Shown one piece after another: positions 27,343 through 35,182 of a DNA stretch of 64,000 bases. Source of the DNA: Acidobacteriota bacterium (lineage in GTDB: Bacteria > Acidobacteriota > Polarisedimenticolia > JACPZX01); contig JACPZX010000023.1 in the NCBI GenBank assembly GCA_016195325.1, positions 112,234-176,233 on the forward strand, read 5' to 3'. A program made the position numbers and the translations under genes. Below the pieces are notes generated by a model, which saw nothing but the letters and a program-made list of their open reading frames with translations, had not been told where the DNA came from and did no database searches. Position 1 is the first letter of the stretch. Each line of letters starts with the position of its first letter.

Positions 27343-29763
27343 GTGATGATCGGCACAGTCCTCTCTCACTACAGGATCGTCGAGAAGATCGGCGAAGGCG
27401 GCATGGGAGAGGTGTACCGGGCCGAGGACCAGCGCCTTCCGAGGTCCGTCGCGATCAAGATCCTGCCCGATCGCGCGCTCGGGAGCCCCGAGCGGCGCGA
27501 GCGCTTCATCCGCGAGGCCCGGGCCGCCTCCACGCTCAGCCACCCCGGCATCGTCCACGTCTACGACGTCGACGAGTCGCAGGGGCACCTCTTCATCGCG
27601 ATGGAGTTCGTCGCGGGGAGGACCGTCTCCGCCCTGATCGAGGCCGGCCCCATAGCCCTGGACGAGATCCTGCGCATCGGCGTGGAGGTCGCGGAGGCTC
27701 TCGCGGCGGCCCACGCCCACGGCATCGTCCATCGTGACGTGAAGCCCTCGAACATCCTCGTGGCCCACGAGGGGTTCGTGAAAGTCTTCGACTTCGGCCT
27801 GGCCAAGCTCCTGGGACCGCTCGAGGCGAGCGCCCCGGACGACGCGTCGACGCGCGCGCCCAACCTCACGCGCTACGGTCAGCTCATCGGCACGGTCCTC
27901 TACATGTCTCCCGAGCTCGCCCTCGGCGAGACGGTGGATCACCGCAGCGACATCTTCTCGTTCGGCGCGGTTCTCTACGAAATGGCCACGGCGCGGCTCC
28001 CGTTCTCGGGGACGAGCGAGGTGGCGATCATCGACCAGATTCTCCACGGCGCGGCGCCGCCGATGGCCGAGATCCGCGAAGATCTGCCAGGCGAGTTCGT
28101 GAGCATCGTCTCGAAGGCGATGGAGAAGCGCACCGAGAACCGGTACCAGAGCATGGAGGAGATCCTCGTCGACCTGCGCAATCTGCGTCGCGACGTGGAG
28201 GCCGGGGTCTCCCCGAAGCCGCGGCGCACGCAGGCCGGCTTCGCGTCGTTCAAGCCGCGCCCGCGGATGTCCCGGCTGCGTGGAGCCCTGTGGGGTTCCG
28301 TCGCGCTCGCGGCGGCGGTGGCCGCGGCCCTGGTCATCGACCGGGGGGCGACCGGGACACCGCGGGCCGCGGAGCGGCGCGAGCGATCGGTGGCGGTCCT
28401 TCCGTTCGAAAACGCCTCCGCCGACGCGGAGAGCCGGTACTTCAGCGACGGCGTGACCGAGGGGATCATCGTCGACCTGTCCCGGATCGCGAACCTCAAG
28501 GTGGTGATGCCCCCCGGAGGCCCCGAGCCGACCGCCGCCACCGACACCCTCGGGCTCGCGCGGAAGCTCAGCGTCGAGACGCTGCTCGAGGGGACGGTGC
28601 GCCGCGATGCCGCCACGGTCAGGGTCTCGGCGAGGCTTCGCTCGGTGCCCGAGGGGCGCGTGCTCTGGGCCGACAAGTACACGCGCGGGATGAGCGACGT
28701 CTTCGGGCTCCAGGACGAGGTCTCGCACCAGATCGCGCAGGCCCTCGAGATCGAGCTCACGCGCACGGAAGCCGAGAGGATCGCCCGCGTGCCGACGACG
28801 AACCTCGAGGCCTACGACGCCTACCTCCGGGGGCGCGAGCTCCTGAGGCAGCGCAGGCCGCAGGAGACCCGCGGCGCGATCGCGCAGTTCGAGCACGCCA
28901 GAACCCTCGACCCGAACTACGCCGAGGCCTTCTCGGGCCTGGCGGACGCCTATGCCGTCGGGCTCATGTACGGCTGGGACGTCGGCGACGGCGCGCGGGA
29001 CCGCGCGGACGAGGCGAGCCGGCAGGCGATCACGCTCGATCCGACGCTGGCCGAGGCGCATCTGTCGCGGGGCGTCGTGGCGGCGCTGGAGGGGGACATG
29101 GAGGGGGGCACGAGCCGGGTTCTGCACGCCCTGTCCCTGGATCCCGGCTCGGCGCGCGCGCACCACTGGCTCTCCGTCCTCTACAAGCTCCAGGGGAACT
29201 ACGACGCGGCGCGCGTCGAAGACCTTGCCGCGCTGCGGCTGGATCCGACGCTCGTCCCGGCGCGGCTGAACCTCGCGCACGTCGCGATCCTGAACGGCCA
29301 CCCGGAGGAGGCGGTCGCCGGCATGCGCGATCTGCTCGAGGTCGCCGACCTCCCGCTGGCCCGCGCGCTCCTCGCATGGGGGATGTTACGGACGGGACAC
29401 GCCCGGGAGGCGCTCCAGCATCTCGACACGGCGGCCGCGATGTCGCCGGACGACCCCCTTCTCGCCGGCATGCGCGCCATGGCGCTGGCCCAGATCGGAT
29501 CGCGGGGAGCGGCGCTGACGGAGGCGAGCCGGGCGTCCCAGCTCTCGGCCGCCCGGCCGTTCCCCCTGGCGGATTACGCCGTGGCCTGCGTCCATGCGCT
29601 CGTGGGGAGCGACGACGACGCATTCCGCTTTCTCGAGAGGGCGCTCAAGAGCCCCGCGCTGAGCCTCAACGCGGTCATCACCCCTGCGTACATCCGCGAC
29701 GATCCCGCGCTCGCCCGCGTCCGGAGCGATCCGCGGTTCGCGCGCCTCGTCGGCGGCCGCTGA
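27343..29763 (+). CDS. PknB-type Ser/Thr protein kinase with TolB-like and TPR sensor region
   Basis: 806 residues. The Hanks kinase domain (~10-285) is complete. The glycine loop is GEGGMGEVYRAED, the catalytic lysine VAIKIL (K39), the HRD loop HRDVKPSNIL, the DFG motif DFGLAKLLG, and MSPELALG serves as the APE-like motif. One membrane span lies at ~310-330 (SVALAAAVAAALVIDR). Outside it comes a TolB/FlgO-like domain (RSVAVLPFENASADAESRYFSDGVTEGI ... LLEGTVRRD), then about eight TPRs. This architecture is very common in Acidobacteriota. The two FHA proteins encoded nearby are natural phosphothreonine readers for it. Two adjacent ATGs (27343 and 27346) are possible starts. The GGDEF gene follows after 8 bases. 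Confidence 0.92.
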   Translation: MMIGTVLSHYRIVEKIGEGGMGEVYRAEDQRLPRSVAIKILPDRALGSPERRERFIREARAASTLSHPGIVHVYDVDESQGHLFIAMEFVAGRTVSALIEAGPIALDEILRIGVEVAEALAAAHAHGIVHRDVKPSNILVAHEGFVKVFDFGLAKLLGPLEASAPDDASTRAPNLTRYGQLIGTVLYMSPELALGETVDHRSDIFSFGAVLYEMATARLPFSGTSEVAIIDQILHGAAPPMAEIREDLPGEFVSIVSKAMEKRTENRYQSMEEILVDLRNLRRDVEAGVSPKPRRTQAGFASFKPRPRMSRLRGALWGSVALAAAVAAALVIDRGATGTPRAAERRERSVAVLPFENASADAESRYFSDGVTEGIIVDLSRIANLKVVMPPGGPEPTAATDTLGLARKLSVETLLEGTVRRDAATVRVSARLRSVPEGRVLWADKYTRGMSDVFGLQDEVSHQIAQALEIELTRTEAERIARVPTTNLEAYDAYLRGRELLRQRRPQETRGAIAQFEHARTLDPNYAEAFSGLADAYAVGLMYGWDVGDGARDRADEASRQAITLDPTLAEAHLSRGVVAALEGDMEGGTSRVLHALSLDPGSARAHHWLSVLYKLQGNYDAARVEDLAALRLDPTLVPARLNLAHVAILNGHPEEAVAGMRDLLEVADLPLARALLAWGMLRTGHAREALQHLDTAAAMSPDDPLLAGMRAMALAQIGSRGAALTEASRASQLSAARPFPLADYAVACVHALVGSDDDAFRFLERALKSPALSLNAVITPAYIRDDPALARVRSDPRFARLVGGR

Positions 29764-29771
29764 GGGGCGTC

Positions 29772-31229
29772 ATGGCCAAAGGCGCCGTCGACCACGAGAA
29801 ATACCGCGCGCTCTACCGGCTCGGCTCGACGATGAGCTTCAACACCCTCATCGACGCCGACCGTCTCGCCAACCTCGCGATCTCGATGCTCGCCGAGTTC
29901 ACCGCCGCGCGCCGCGGCTACCTGACGCTCTTCGACGACGAGGGGGAGGTTCGCCACCGCTTCGGGATCGAGGTGGGCGAGGACGTCCGGGACCTCGGCC
30001 TCGACGGGGCCGCGGAGCGCCGGATGCTCGACGCGGCGGCGGGGGGCGAGGGGAGCCGCTCCGAGGACGGCCACGCTCTGACCGCGGTGCTCGTGTGCGA
30101 GGAGTCGACGGTCGGCGCGATGCTCCTGGAGCGGAACGCGGCCGACCCACCCTTCGATCCAGGGGATCTCGCCCTCGTCGAGGCGTGCGCCGCCCACCTC
30201 GCGCAATCGCTGCGGAGCCGCCAGCTCTACGAGTCGCACATGGCGCAGCGACGGCGCGTCGAGCTGTTCGATCGGGTCACGCGGGCCGTGAACTCGCCGA
30301 ACGATCTCGAGGAGATCCTCGCGATCATCGTCCGGACGGCCAGCGAGGCGCTCTCGGCGGCGGCCGGCGCGCTCATCCTCGGCGACACGGCCGGGCGCCT
30401 CGGCGTGGCGATCCCGTACAGGATGCGCGAGGGGCTCGTGGACTCGGAGCTGCGCCCCGCGGAGAGCCGCATGGTGCGCTGGGTCTTCACGGAGGGAACG
30501 CCCTTCTGCGACGGGGAGCGCGTGATCGCGCCCGTCAAGCAGGTTCTGCGCGATCGGCGCGTCTTCGACGAGCGGCGGCGCTCGCTCCACGCCTCGGCGT
30601 TCGTCAGGACGCTCGGGGTCCTGTACCTCGAGGGGCCCTTGCAGCGGGGCCCCTTCAGCGAGGAGGATCTGATGACGCTCGGCGTGTTCGCCGACCACGT
30701 CGCCGCGGCGGTGGCGAACAATGCGCTCCTCCAGCAGGCTTCGACGGACGCGCTCACGCGCCTCGAGTCGCGAAGACAGTTCGAGACGAGGCTCTCCGAG
30801 GAGTTCGAGTTCGCCCGCCGGCACGGAATCCCTCTCTCGCTGATCATGGCCGACGTCGACCACTTCAAGAAGGTCAACGACAGCCACGGCCACCCCGTCG
30901 GCGACGAGGTCCTCGTCGAGGTGGCGGCGATCCTCAGGGAGGCGGTGAGGAAGTACGACCAGTGCGCGCGCTACGGCGGCGAGGAGTTCATGATCGTGCT
31001 CCCCGAGACGCGCCTGTACGGCGCCGAGGTCGTTGCCGAGAACATCCGGCGGCGCGTGGAGGGAGGCCTCTTCTCGCGCGAGAGGATCCCCGTCACGATC
31101 AGCCTCGGCGTCGCCGAGTTCCCCCTTCACGCGGCCACCCCGGAAGGGCTCGTGCGAAAGGTCGACCGCGCGCTCTACGAGGCCAAGTCGTCGGGACGCA
31201 ACCGCACGCGAGCGGCCACGGCGGGCTGA
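29772..31229 (+). CDS. Tandem-GAF diguanylate cyclase (GGDEF)
   Basis: 485 residues. Two GAF domains (~15-150 and ~165-320, separated by a short helix) precede a GGDEF domain (~330-485). The active-site motif GGEEF lies in ARYGGEEFMIVLP. The preceding RKYD, five residues upstream, is a good RxxD inhibitory site, suggesting feedback control by c-di-GMP. The metal site DVDHFKKVNDSHGHPVGDEVL is intact, so the enzyme should make c-di-GMP from two GTP. It is 8 bases after the Ser/Thr kinase gene and probably in the same transcript. No EAL or HD-GYP partner and no obvious effector are seen in the window. Confidence 0.93.
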   Translation: MAKGAVDHEKYRALYRLGSTMSFNTLIDADRLANLAISMLAEFTAARRGYLTLFDDEGEVRHRFGIEVGEDVRDLGLDGAAERRMLDAAAGGEGSRSEDGHALTAVLVCEESTVGAMLLERNAADPPFDPGDLALVEACAAHLAQSLRSRQLYESHMAQRRRVELFDRVTRAVNSPNDLEEILAIIVRTASEALSAAAGALILGDTAGRLGVAIPYRMREGLVDSELRPAESRMVRWVFTEGTPFCDGERVIAPVKQVLRDRRVFDERRRSLHASAFVRTLGVLYLEGPLQRGPFSEEDLMTLGVFADHVAAAVANNALLQQASTDALTRLESRRQFETRLSEEFEFARRHGIPLSLIMADVDHFKKVNDSHGHPVGDEVLVEVAAILREAVRKYDQCARYGGEEFMIVLPETRLYGAEVVAENIRRRVEGGLFSRERIPVTISLGVAEFPLHAATPEGLVRKVDRALYEAKSSGRNRTRAATAG

Positions 31230-31248
31230 GCGGGAGCGGCGTCCTTCG

Positions 31249-32604
31249 TCAGTCCTTGACGCCGAGATTGCGGATCAGTCGCGAAAGATAGGTCGGGTTC
31301 AGCCCGAGAAGCCCCGCGGCCTTGCGGTGGTGGCCACCCGCCTGCCGGATCGCGTCGCGGATGAGCTGCGCCTTGTAGCGGCGCACGTCGCCGTGGAATC
31401 TTCCGTCGACGTCGCTCGGGCCGGGGGGTGCGGTCGTCTCCAGAAGGTACAGGGGCAGGTCGTCCGGCACGATTTCCTCGTCCACGCCGAGGACGACCGC
31501 CCGCTCGATGGTGTTCTCGAGCTCGCGCACGTTGCCCGGCCATTCGTAGCGCATCAGCACCGAGAGCGCGGGCCTCGAGATCCGCTTCACGTCCCGCTTC
31601 GTCTCGCGCCGGTACTTCGCCAGGAAGTGCTCGGCGAGCGACGGGATGTCGTCCATGCGCTCGCGCAGGGGGGGCATGCGGAGAGTGATGACGTTGAGAC
31701 GGTAGTAGAGATCCTCACGGAACGTCCCGTTCCGGATCTCTTCCTCGAGATCGCGGTTCGTGGCTGCGACGATCCGGATGTCGACGTCGATCGCGGCGTT
31801 CCCTCCCACGCGCTCGAACCTGTGCTCCTGCAGGACGCGGAGCAGCTTCGCCTGGAGCTCCGGCTTGATCTCGGCGATCTCGTCGAGGAAGAGCGTGCCT
31901 CCGTCGGCGATCTCGAACTTTCCCGCCTTCTGGTTCACCGCGCCCGTGAACGACCCCTTCTCGTGGCCGAACAGCTCCGACTCGAGCAGCTCCTCGGTCA
32001 GCGCGACGCAGTTGACGGCGACGAACGGCGCCGCGGAGCGATCGCTCCAGCCGTGCAGGCAGCGCGCGAGCACCTCCTTGCCGGTTCCCGATTCGCCCAG
32101 CACGAGGACCGTCGACCTCGAGGCGGCGGCCCGGCGCGCCGTGCCGACGATCGCCAGCATGGAGGCGGCCGATCCGATCAGATCGACGTGACGCTCCTCC
32201 TCCTGCGCCCGGAGGAATCGGTTCGTCTTGCGCAGACCCGCGCGCTCGAGCGCCTTCGCGACGGTCAGGGTGATCTGCTCGGGGTTGAACGGCTTCGTGA
32301 TGAAATCGTAGGCGCCGCTCTTCATCGCCTCGACGGCGCGATCGATCGTGCCGACGGCCGTGATCACGACGGTCGTGACGTCCCGGCCGTCCTCGCCGAC
32401 CCGCCTCAGCACCTCGAGACCGCCGAGCTTCGGCATCTGGAGATCGAGCAGGACGACGTCCGGAGTCTCGCGCTCGATCGACTTGAGCGCCTCGAGCCCG
32501 TCGCGCGCGGTCGTCACGTGGTATCCCTGCGCGACGAGGCGATCTCCGAGGACCTCGAGGATGTCGGGGTCGTCGTCGGCGATCAGAATGCGTCCCTGGC
32601 GCAC
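31249..32604 (-). CDS. NtrC-family sigma-54-dependent response regulator
   Basis: 451 residues. The receiver domain (~1-120) has the acidic pair DDDPDI, phospho-Asp in [13 protein letters not shown] and the K of [10 protein letters not shown]. The AAA+ domain (~135-370) has Walker A GESGTGKE and Walker [18 protein letters not shown]. The sigma-54 contact loop reads GSFTGA, not the usual GAFTGA. The C-terminal Fis-type helix-turn-helix is [25 protein letters not shown]. It activates sigma-54 RNA polymerase when phosphorylated, most likely by the FHA-GAF histidine kinase, whose stop lies only 3 bases upstream of this start. The targets are unknown. It converges on the GGDEF gene. Confidence 0.93.
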   Translation of the reverse strand: MRQGRILIADDDPDILEVLGDRLVAQGYHVTTARDGLEALKSIERETPDVVLLDLQMPKLGGLEVLRRVGEDGRDVTTVVITAVGTIDRAVEAMKSGAYDFITKPFNPEQITLTVAKALERAGLRKTNRFLRAQEEERHVDLIGSAASMLAIVGTARRAAASRSTVLVLGESGTGKEVLARCLHGWSDRSAAPFVAVNCVALTEELLESELFGHEKGSFTGAVNQKAGKFEIADGGTLFLDEIAEIKPELQAKLLRVLQEHRFERVGGNAAIDVDIRIVAATNRDLEEEIRNGTFREDLYYRLNVITLRMPPLRERMDDIPSLAEHFLAKYRRETKRDVKRISRPALSVLMRYEWPGNVRELENTIERAVVLGVDEEIVPDDLPLYLLETTAPPGPSDVDGRFHGDVRRYKAQLIRDAIRQAGGHHRKAAGLLGLNPTYLSRLIRNLGVKD

Positions 32605-32607
32605 GCG

Positions 32608-34377
32608 TCAACCCTGCGTGGAGCGGTGAGAGCCCCACGCGGACGCCGCGGGTGCGCCCGACGGGGGCGATGGAGGTTCCTCCACCGGCCGCGGGGGCGG
32701 CGGGGGAGGTCCGGCGATCGGAAGGGACACCGTGAACGTGCTCCCCATGCCGAGGGCGCTCTCCACGGCGATGCCGCCGCCGTGGAGCTCGACGAGGCTC
32801 TTCGTGATCGAGAGGCCCAGCCCGGTGCCGACGGTCGGCCCGCCGTCGGTCGCCTTGATCTGGTAGAAGCGCTCGAAGATCCGGGCCTGCTCCCGTGGAT
32901 CGAGCCCCACGCCGTTGTCGCGGACCGCGATGCGAACCTGGTCGCCGGCCGCCTCGGCGCGGATCGAGACGTTGCCGCCGCTCGGCGTGAACTTCAGGGC
33001 GTTCCCCGTGAGGTTCAACAGCACCTGCGTGAGCCTGACCTGGTCGGCGATCACCGTCAGCTCCGCGCTCTCTGCGGCGAGCGTGATTTGCTTGGCGGCC
33101 GCCAGCGGCCGGAGCGACTCGCAGATTTCGTGGATGAGCGAGGCGAGGGGGAGCGGGCGCGCGTTGAGCGCAATCTGGCCGGCCTCGATGCGCGAGAGGT
33201 CGAGCAGGTCGTTGATGAGGCGCACGAGGTGATCGGTGTTGCTCTTCATCCGGTGGAGGTACCGGACCTGTTTCTCGGCCAGCTCCCCGGTGAGCCCGTC
33301 GAGCATGTTGTCGAGCGAGCCCTTGATCGCGGTCAGCGGCGTGCGCAGCTCGTGCGAGACGTGCGAGACGAAGTCGCTCTTGAGGCGATCGATCTCCCGC
33401 AGCTTCTCCATCTCCCTCTCGATCAGCCGGTGCTCCAGCTCCTCCTGGCGCAGGAGGAAATTCTCGATGGAGATGGCCGAGTGGATGGCGATCGATTCGA
33501 CCAGCTCGCGGGTGACCTCGCCCAGCGGCCGGGTCGCCTGCGACGAGTCCGTGTAGATGACGCCGATGACGTCCTGCGACACGGCCGATCGCGCCGACCG
33601 GTCGTCGGGTCGCGAGACCCGCCGTGGAGGGCGCGTCAGCATGTGGGCCGCGGGAATCCGGATCGGCAGGCAGGCGATCGAGCGCAGCTTCAACTCGGCG
33701 ATGCTCGTGCGCTCCCTCAGGTCTGAGCTCTGGAGCGCGTCCGCGAGAAAGATCGGGCGGCCGCCGCTCATGACGTCGGAGACGATGCTCATGCTGATGC
33801 GGAGGTTCTCCGGCCGGATGCGCTCGCCCGCCATGTTGCGCGCCGCGTGCATCTGGAGCTTCCCTTCCGGATCCCGGAGCATCAGGAATCCCCGCTCGGC
33901 GGAGGTCAGATCGACGACCGCGTCGAGCGCCAGCTCGAGCAGGTCGGTGAGGGACGTGAATGAATTCATCCCCTTGCTGATCTCGAGCAGGATGCGCAGG
34001 TTGCGGAGCTCCTCGCGGCTGGTCTCGCGGGCGGGAGTCTGGTCCACGCGATCGAGGATCTGGCTCATCGGATCCTCGTGCAGGAAGACCATCTCGATCG
34101 TGCGCTCGCGCCCGAACGAGACGACGTCGCGGTTCTTGAGGGCCCGGCGGACGATCGGCTCCCCGTTCACGGCGGTCCCGAACAGGCTCTGCTGATCCTC
34201 GATGACGTAGGCGTCCCCCTCCTTCGACACGATCGCCTGGACGCGCGAGATGTCGCGGTCGGAGAGAACGAGGTGGTTGTCGCGCCGGCGGCCGATGGTG
34301 AACGGCTCGGAGGTGATCGGCGTGACGCGGTGGCGTCCGCCCGGGAGCAACAGCTTGAGATGTGGGGTGGCGTCCAA
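32608..34377 (-). CDS. FHA-GAF sensor histidine kinase
   Basis: 589 residues. An FHA domain (~15-110: TIGRRRDNHLVLSDRDISRVQA, GTAVNGEPIVRR) is followed by a GAF domain (~130-310) with a 15-20-residue Arg/Ser-rich insertion. A coiled-coil and an HisKA dimerisation domain follow, with the phospho-His in SHVSHELRTPLTA. The HATPase part has N-box NLTGNALKF, G1 DNGVGLD and G2 GTGLGLSI. A proline-rich tail ends the protein. No membrane span is visible, so it is cytosolic and likely senses protein phosphorylation plus a ligand. The TTG start at 34377 has GGAG seven bases upstream and a good promoter further up. The partner is the response regulator 3 bases downstream. Confidence 0.92.
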   Translation of the reverse strand: MDATPHLKLLLPGGRHRVTPITSEPFTIGRRRDNHLVLSDRDISRVQAIVSKEGDAYVIEDQQSLFGTAVNGEPIVRRALKNRDVVSFGRERTIEMVFLHEDPMSQILDRVDQTPARETSREELRNLRILLEISKGMNSFTSLTDLLELALDAVVDLTSAERGFLMLRDPEGKLQMHAARNMAGERIRPENLRISMSIVSDVMSGGRPIFLADALQSSDLRERTSIAELKLRSIACLPIRIPAAHMLTRPPRRVSRPDDRSARSAVSQDVIGVIYTDSSQATRPLGEVTRELVESIAIHSAISIENFLLRQEELEHRLIEREMEKLREIDRLKSDFVSHVSHELRTPLTAIKGSLDNMLDGLTGELAEKQVRYLHRMKSNTDHLVRLINDLLDLSRIEAGQIALNARPLPLASLIHEICESLRPLAAAKQITLAAESAELTVIADQVRLTQVLLNLTGNALKFTPSGGNVSIRAEAAGDQVRIAVRDNGVGLDPREQARIFERFYQIKATDGGPTVGTGLGLSITKSLVELHGGGIAVESALGMGSTFTVSLPIAGPPPPPPRPVEEPPSPPSGAPAASAWGSHRSTQG

Positions 34378-34427
34378 CCCGATGCTCCGTGCAAGTAATT
34401 GAAATACCTATGACTTGCAGCCACCTG

Positions 34428-34456
34428 TATATACCACGAACGAGGCGCGGCGGCAA
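34428..34456 (-). promoter_or_regulatory. Sigma-70-like promoter for the histidine kinase operon
   Basis: On the minus strand TTGCCG (34456-34451), 17-base spacer, TATATA (34433-34428). The predicted start is near 34421, giving a ~44-base leader to the TTG at 34377. This is the strongest -10 match in the window. Confidence 0.6.
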
Positions 34457-34746
34457 GGGTGCGTGCGATGGGGAGCCCCTCCGGGCGACTTCTCTTTTTT
34501 TCAGCGCCCGCTTATCCGCGAAGATACGGTCTTGCAGCCTGCGGGTGGCTCCCGGAGAACGCCCGCGTGACGCGCTTTTCGATAACCCTATCCATTCAAT
34601 GGCGATGTCGGCTTCCTCGCGCCGGCATGACCGCGCGGCCGTCTGTGGCACCCCGGTTGCTCTTCTTCCGGACGACCGACGCAGGCGGCAGGTTGGCGCG
34701 GCGGTCGGTTGATCGGGCGCGTACCACAACCTCCTCCACGCGTCCG

Positions 34747-35025
34747 GTGAGTCTCGAGGGCGGGCCCCCAGACCCGCCCTCAACGGAGTCCAATTTGAAG
34801 CTCGTGGGCAGGTTCAGGACGCAGGAAGGCCGGGTCGTGCGGGTCGCGCCGACCGCGACGTCGAGCGCGGCGGACGCTGAGCGCGACGCGACGCCGCAGC
34901 AGGCGGCGCCCCCACGGGATTTCCTCGTGGCCCCCCGGGGCGCGGCGGCCGCGGACGATGCCGATCGCGACCCGTGGTGGTTCCTCAGGGCCCTGGCGCA
35001 GGAGGCCTATCAGAAACACTTCTGA
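34747..35025 (+). CDS. Possible small protein (92 residues)
   Basis: A frame from a GTG at 34747 to a stop at 35023-35025. The translation ends DDADRDPWWFLRALAQEAYQKHF, and its middle is Ala/Arg/Pro-rich. The frame is open further upstream (to 34459), so the start is uncertain. A hairpin (34756-34781) lies within the first codons, and no good ribosome site is seen. I do not recognise the protein. The tail with its aromatic residues and the lack of a competing gene make it possible but unproven. Confidence 0.25.
   Translation: MSLEGGPPDPPSTESNLKLVGRFRTQEGRVVRVAPTATSSAADAERDATPQQAAPPRDFLVAPRGAAAADDADRDPWWFLRALAQEAYQKHF
34756..34781. repeat. 9-base hairpin
   Basis: GAGGGCGGG, 8-base loop, CCCGCCCTC. 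There is no T-run after it, so it is not a classic rho-independent terminator. Confidence 0.4.
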
Positions 35026-35121
35026 CGAGTGGTTGCCCGGTTTGTTCACCGCGCCCGATAGTGGCCGGGCGGTGGCAGGGGGTGAGTGAGCCGGGTTGGT
35101 CCCTTGGGATGAAGGGGCCGC

Positions 35122-35157
35122 AAAGGGGGTCGGAGAGGGCCAGCTCCGGCCCCCTTT
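35122..35157. repeat. Long imperfect palindrome downstream of mutS
   Basis: Arms of 14 bases (AAAGGGGGTCGGAG and CTCCGGCCCCCTTT) around an 8-base loop, with one T-G wobble. It lies 25 bases beyond the mutS stop. It may act as a transcription terminator for mutS despite the lack of a long T-run. It also resembles the dispersed palindromic units linked to REP-associated transposases. No transposase gene is in the window. Confidence 0.5.
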
Positions 35158-35182
35158 GAATTTGTCCCGGCGCGTTCCGAGG

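Larger units (their letters stand above)
34378..35182. other. Intergenic stretch, about 800 bases
   Basis: The stretch between the histidine kinase and mutS is less G+C-rich than its surroundings in parts, with a T7 run near 34494-34500. It contains the kinase promoter, one possible small reading frame (34747-35025) and two hairpins (34756-34781 and 35122-35157). I see no RNA gene or transposase in it. Confidence 0.5.

Noticed and set aside
34398-34440. Sigma-54 promoter ahead of the histidine kinase
   Set aside because: TTGC and GG elements occur, but no GG-N10-GC spacing fits. A good sigma-70-like promoter explains the region better.
34483-34502. T-rich tract as a rho-independent terminator
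   Set aside because: The bases before it (GGGGAGCCCCTCC) form only a 4-5 base stem, and no gene ends directly upstream on that strand.
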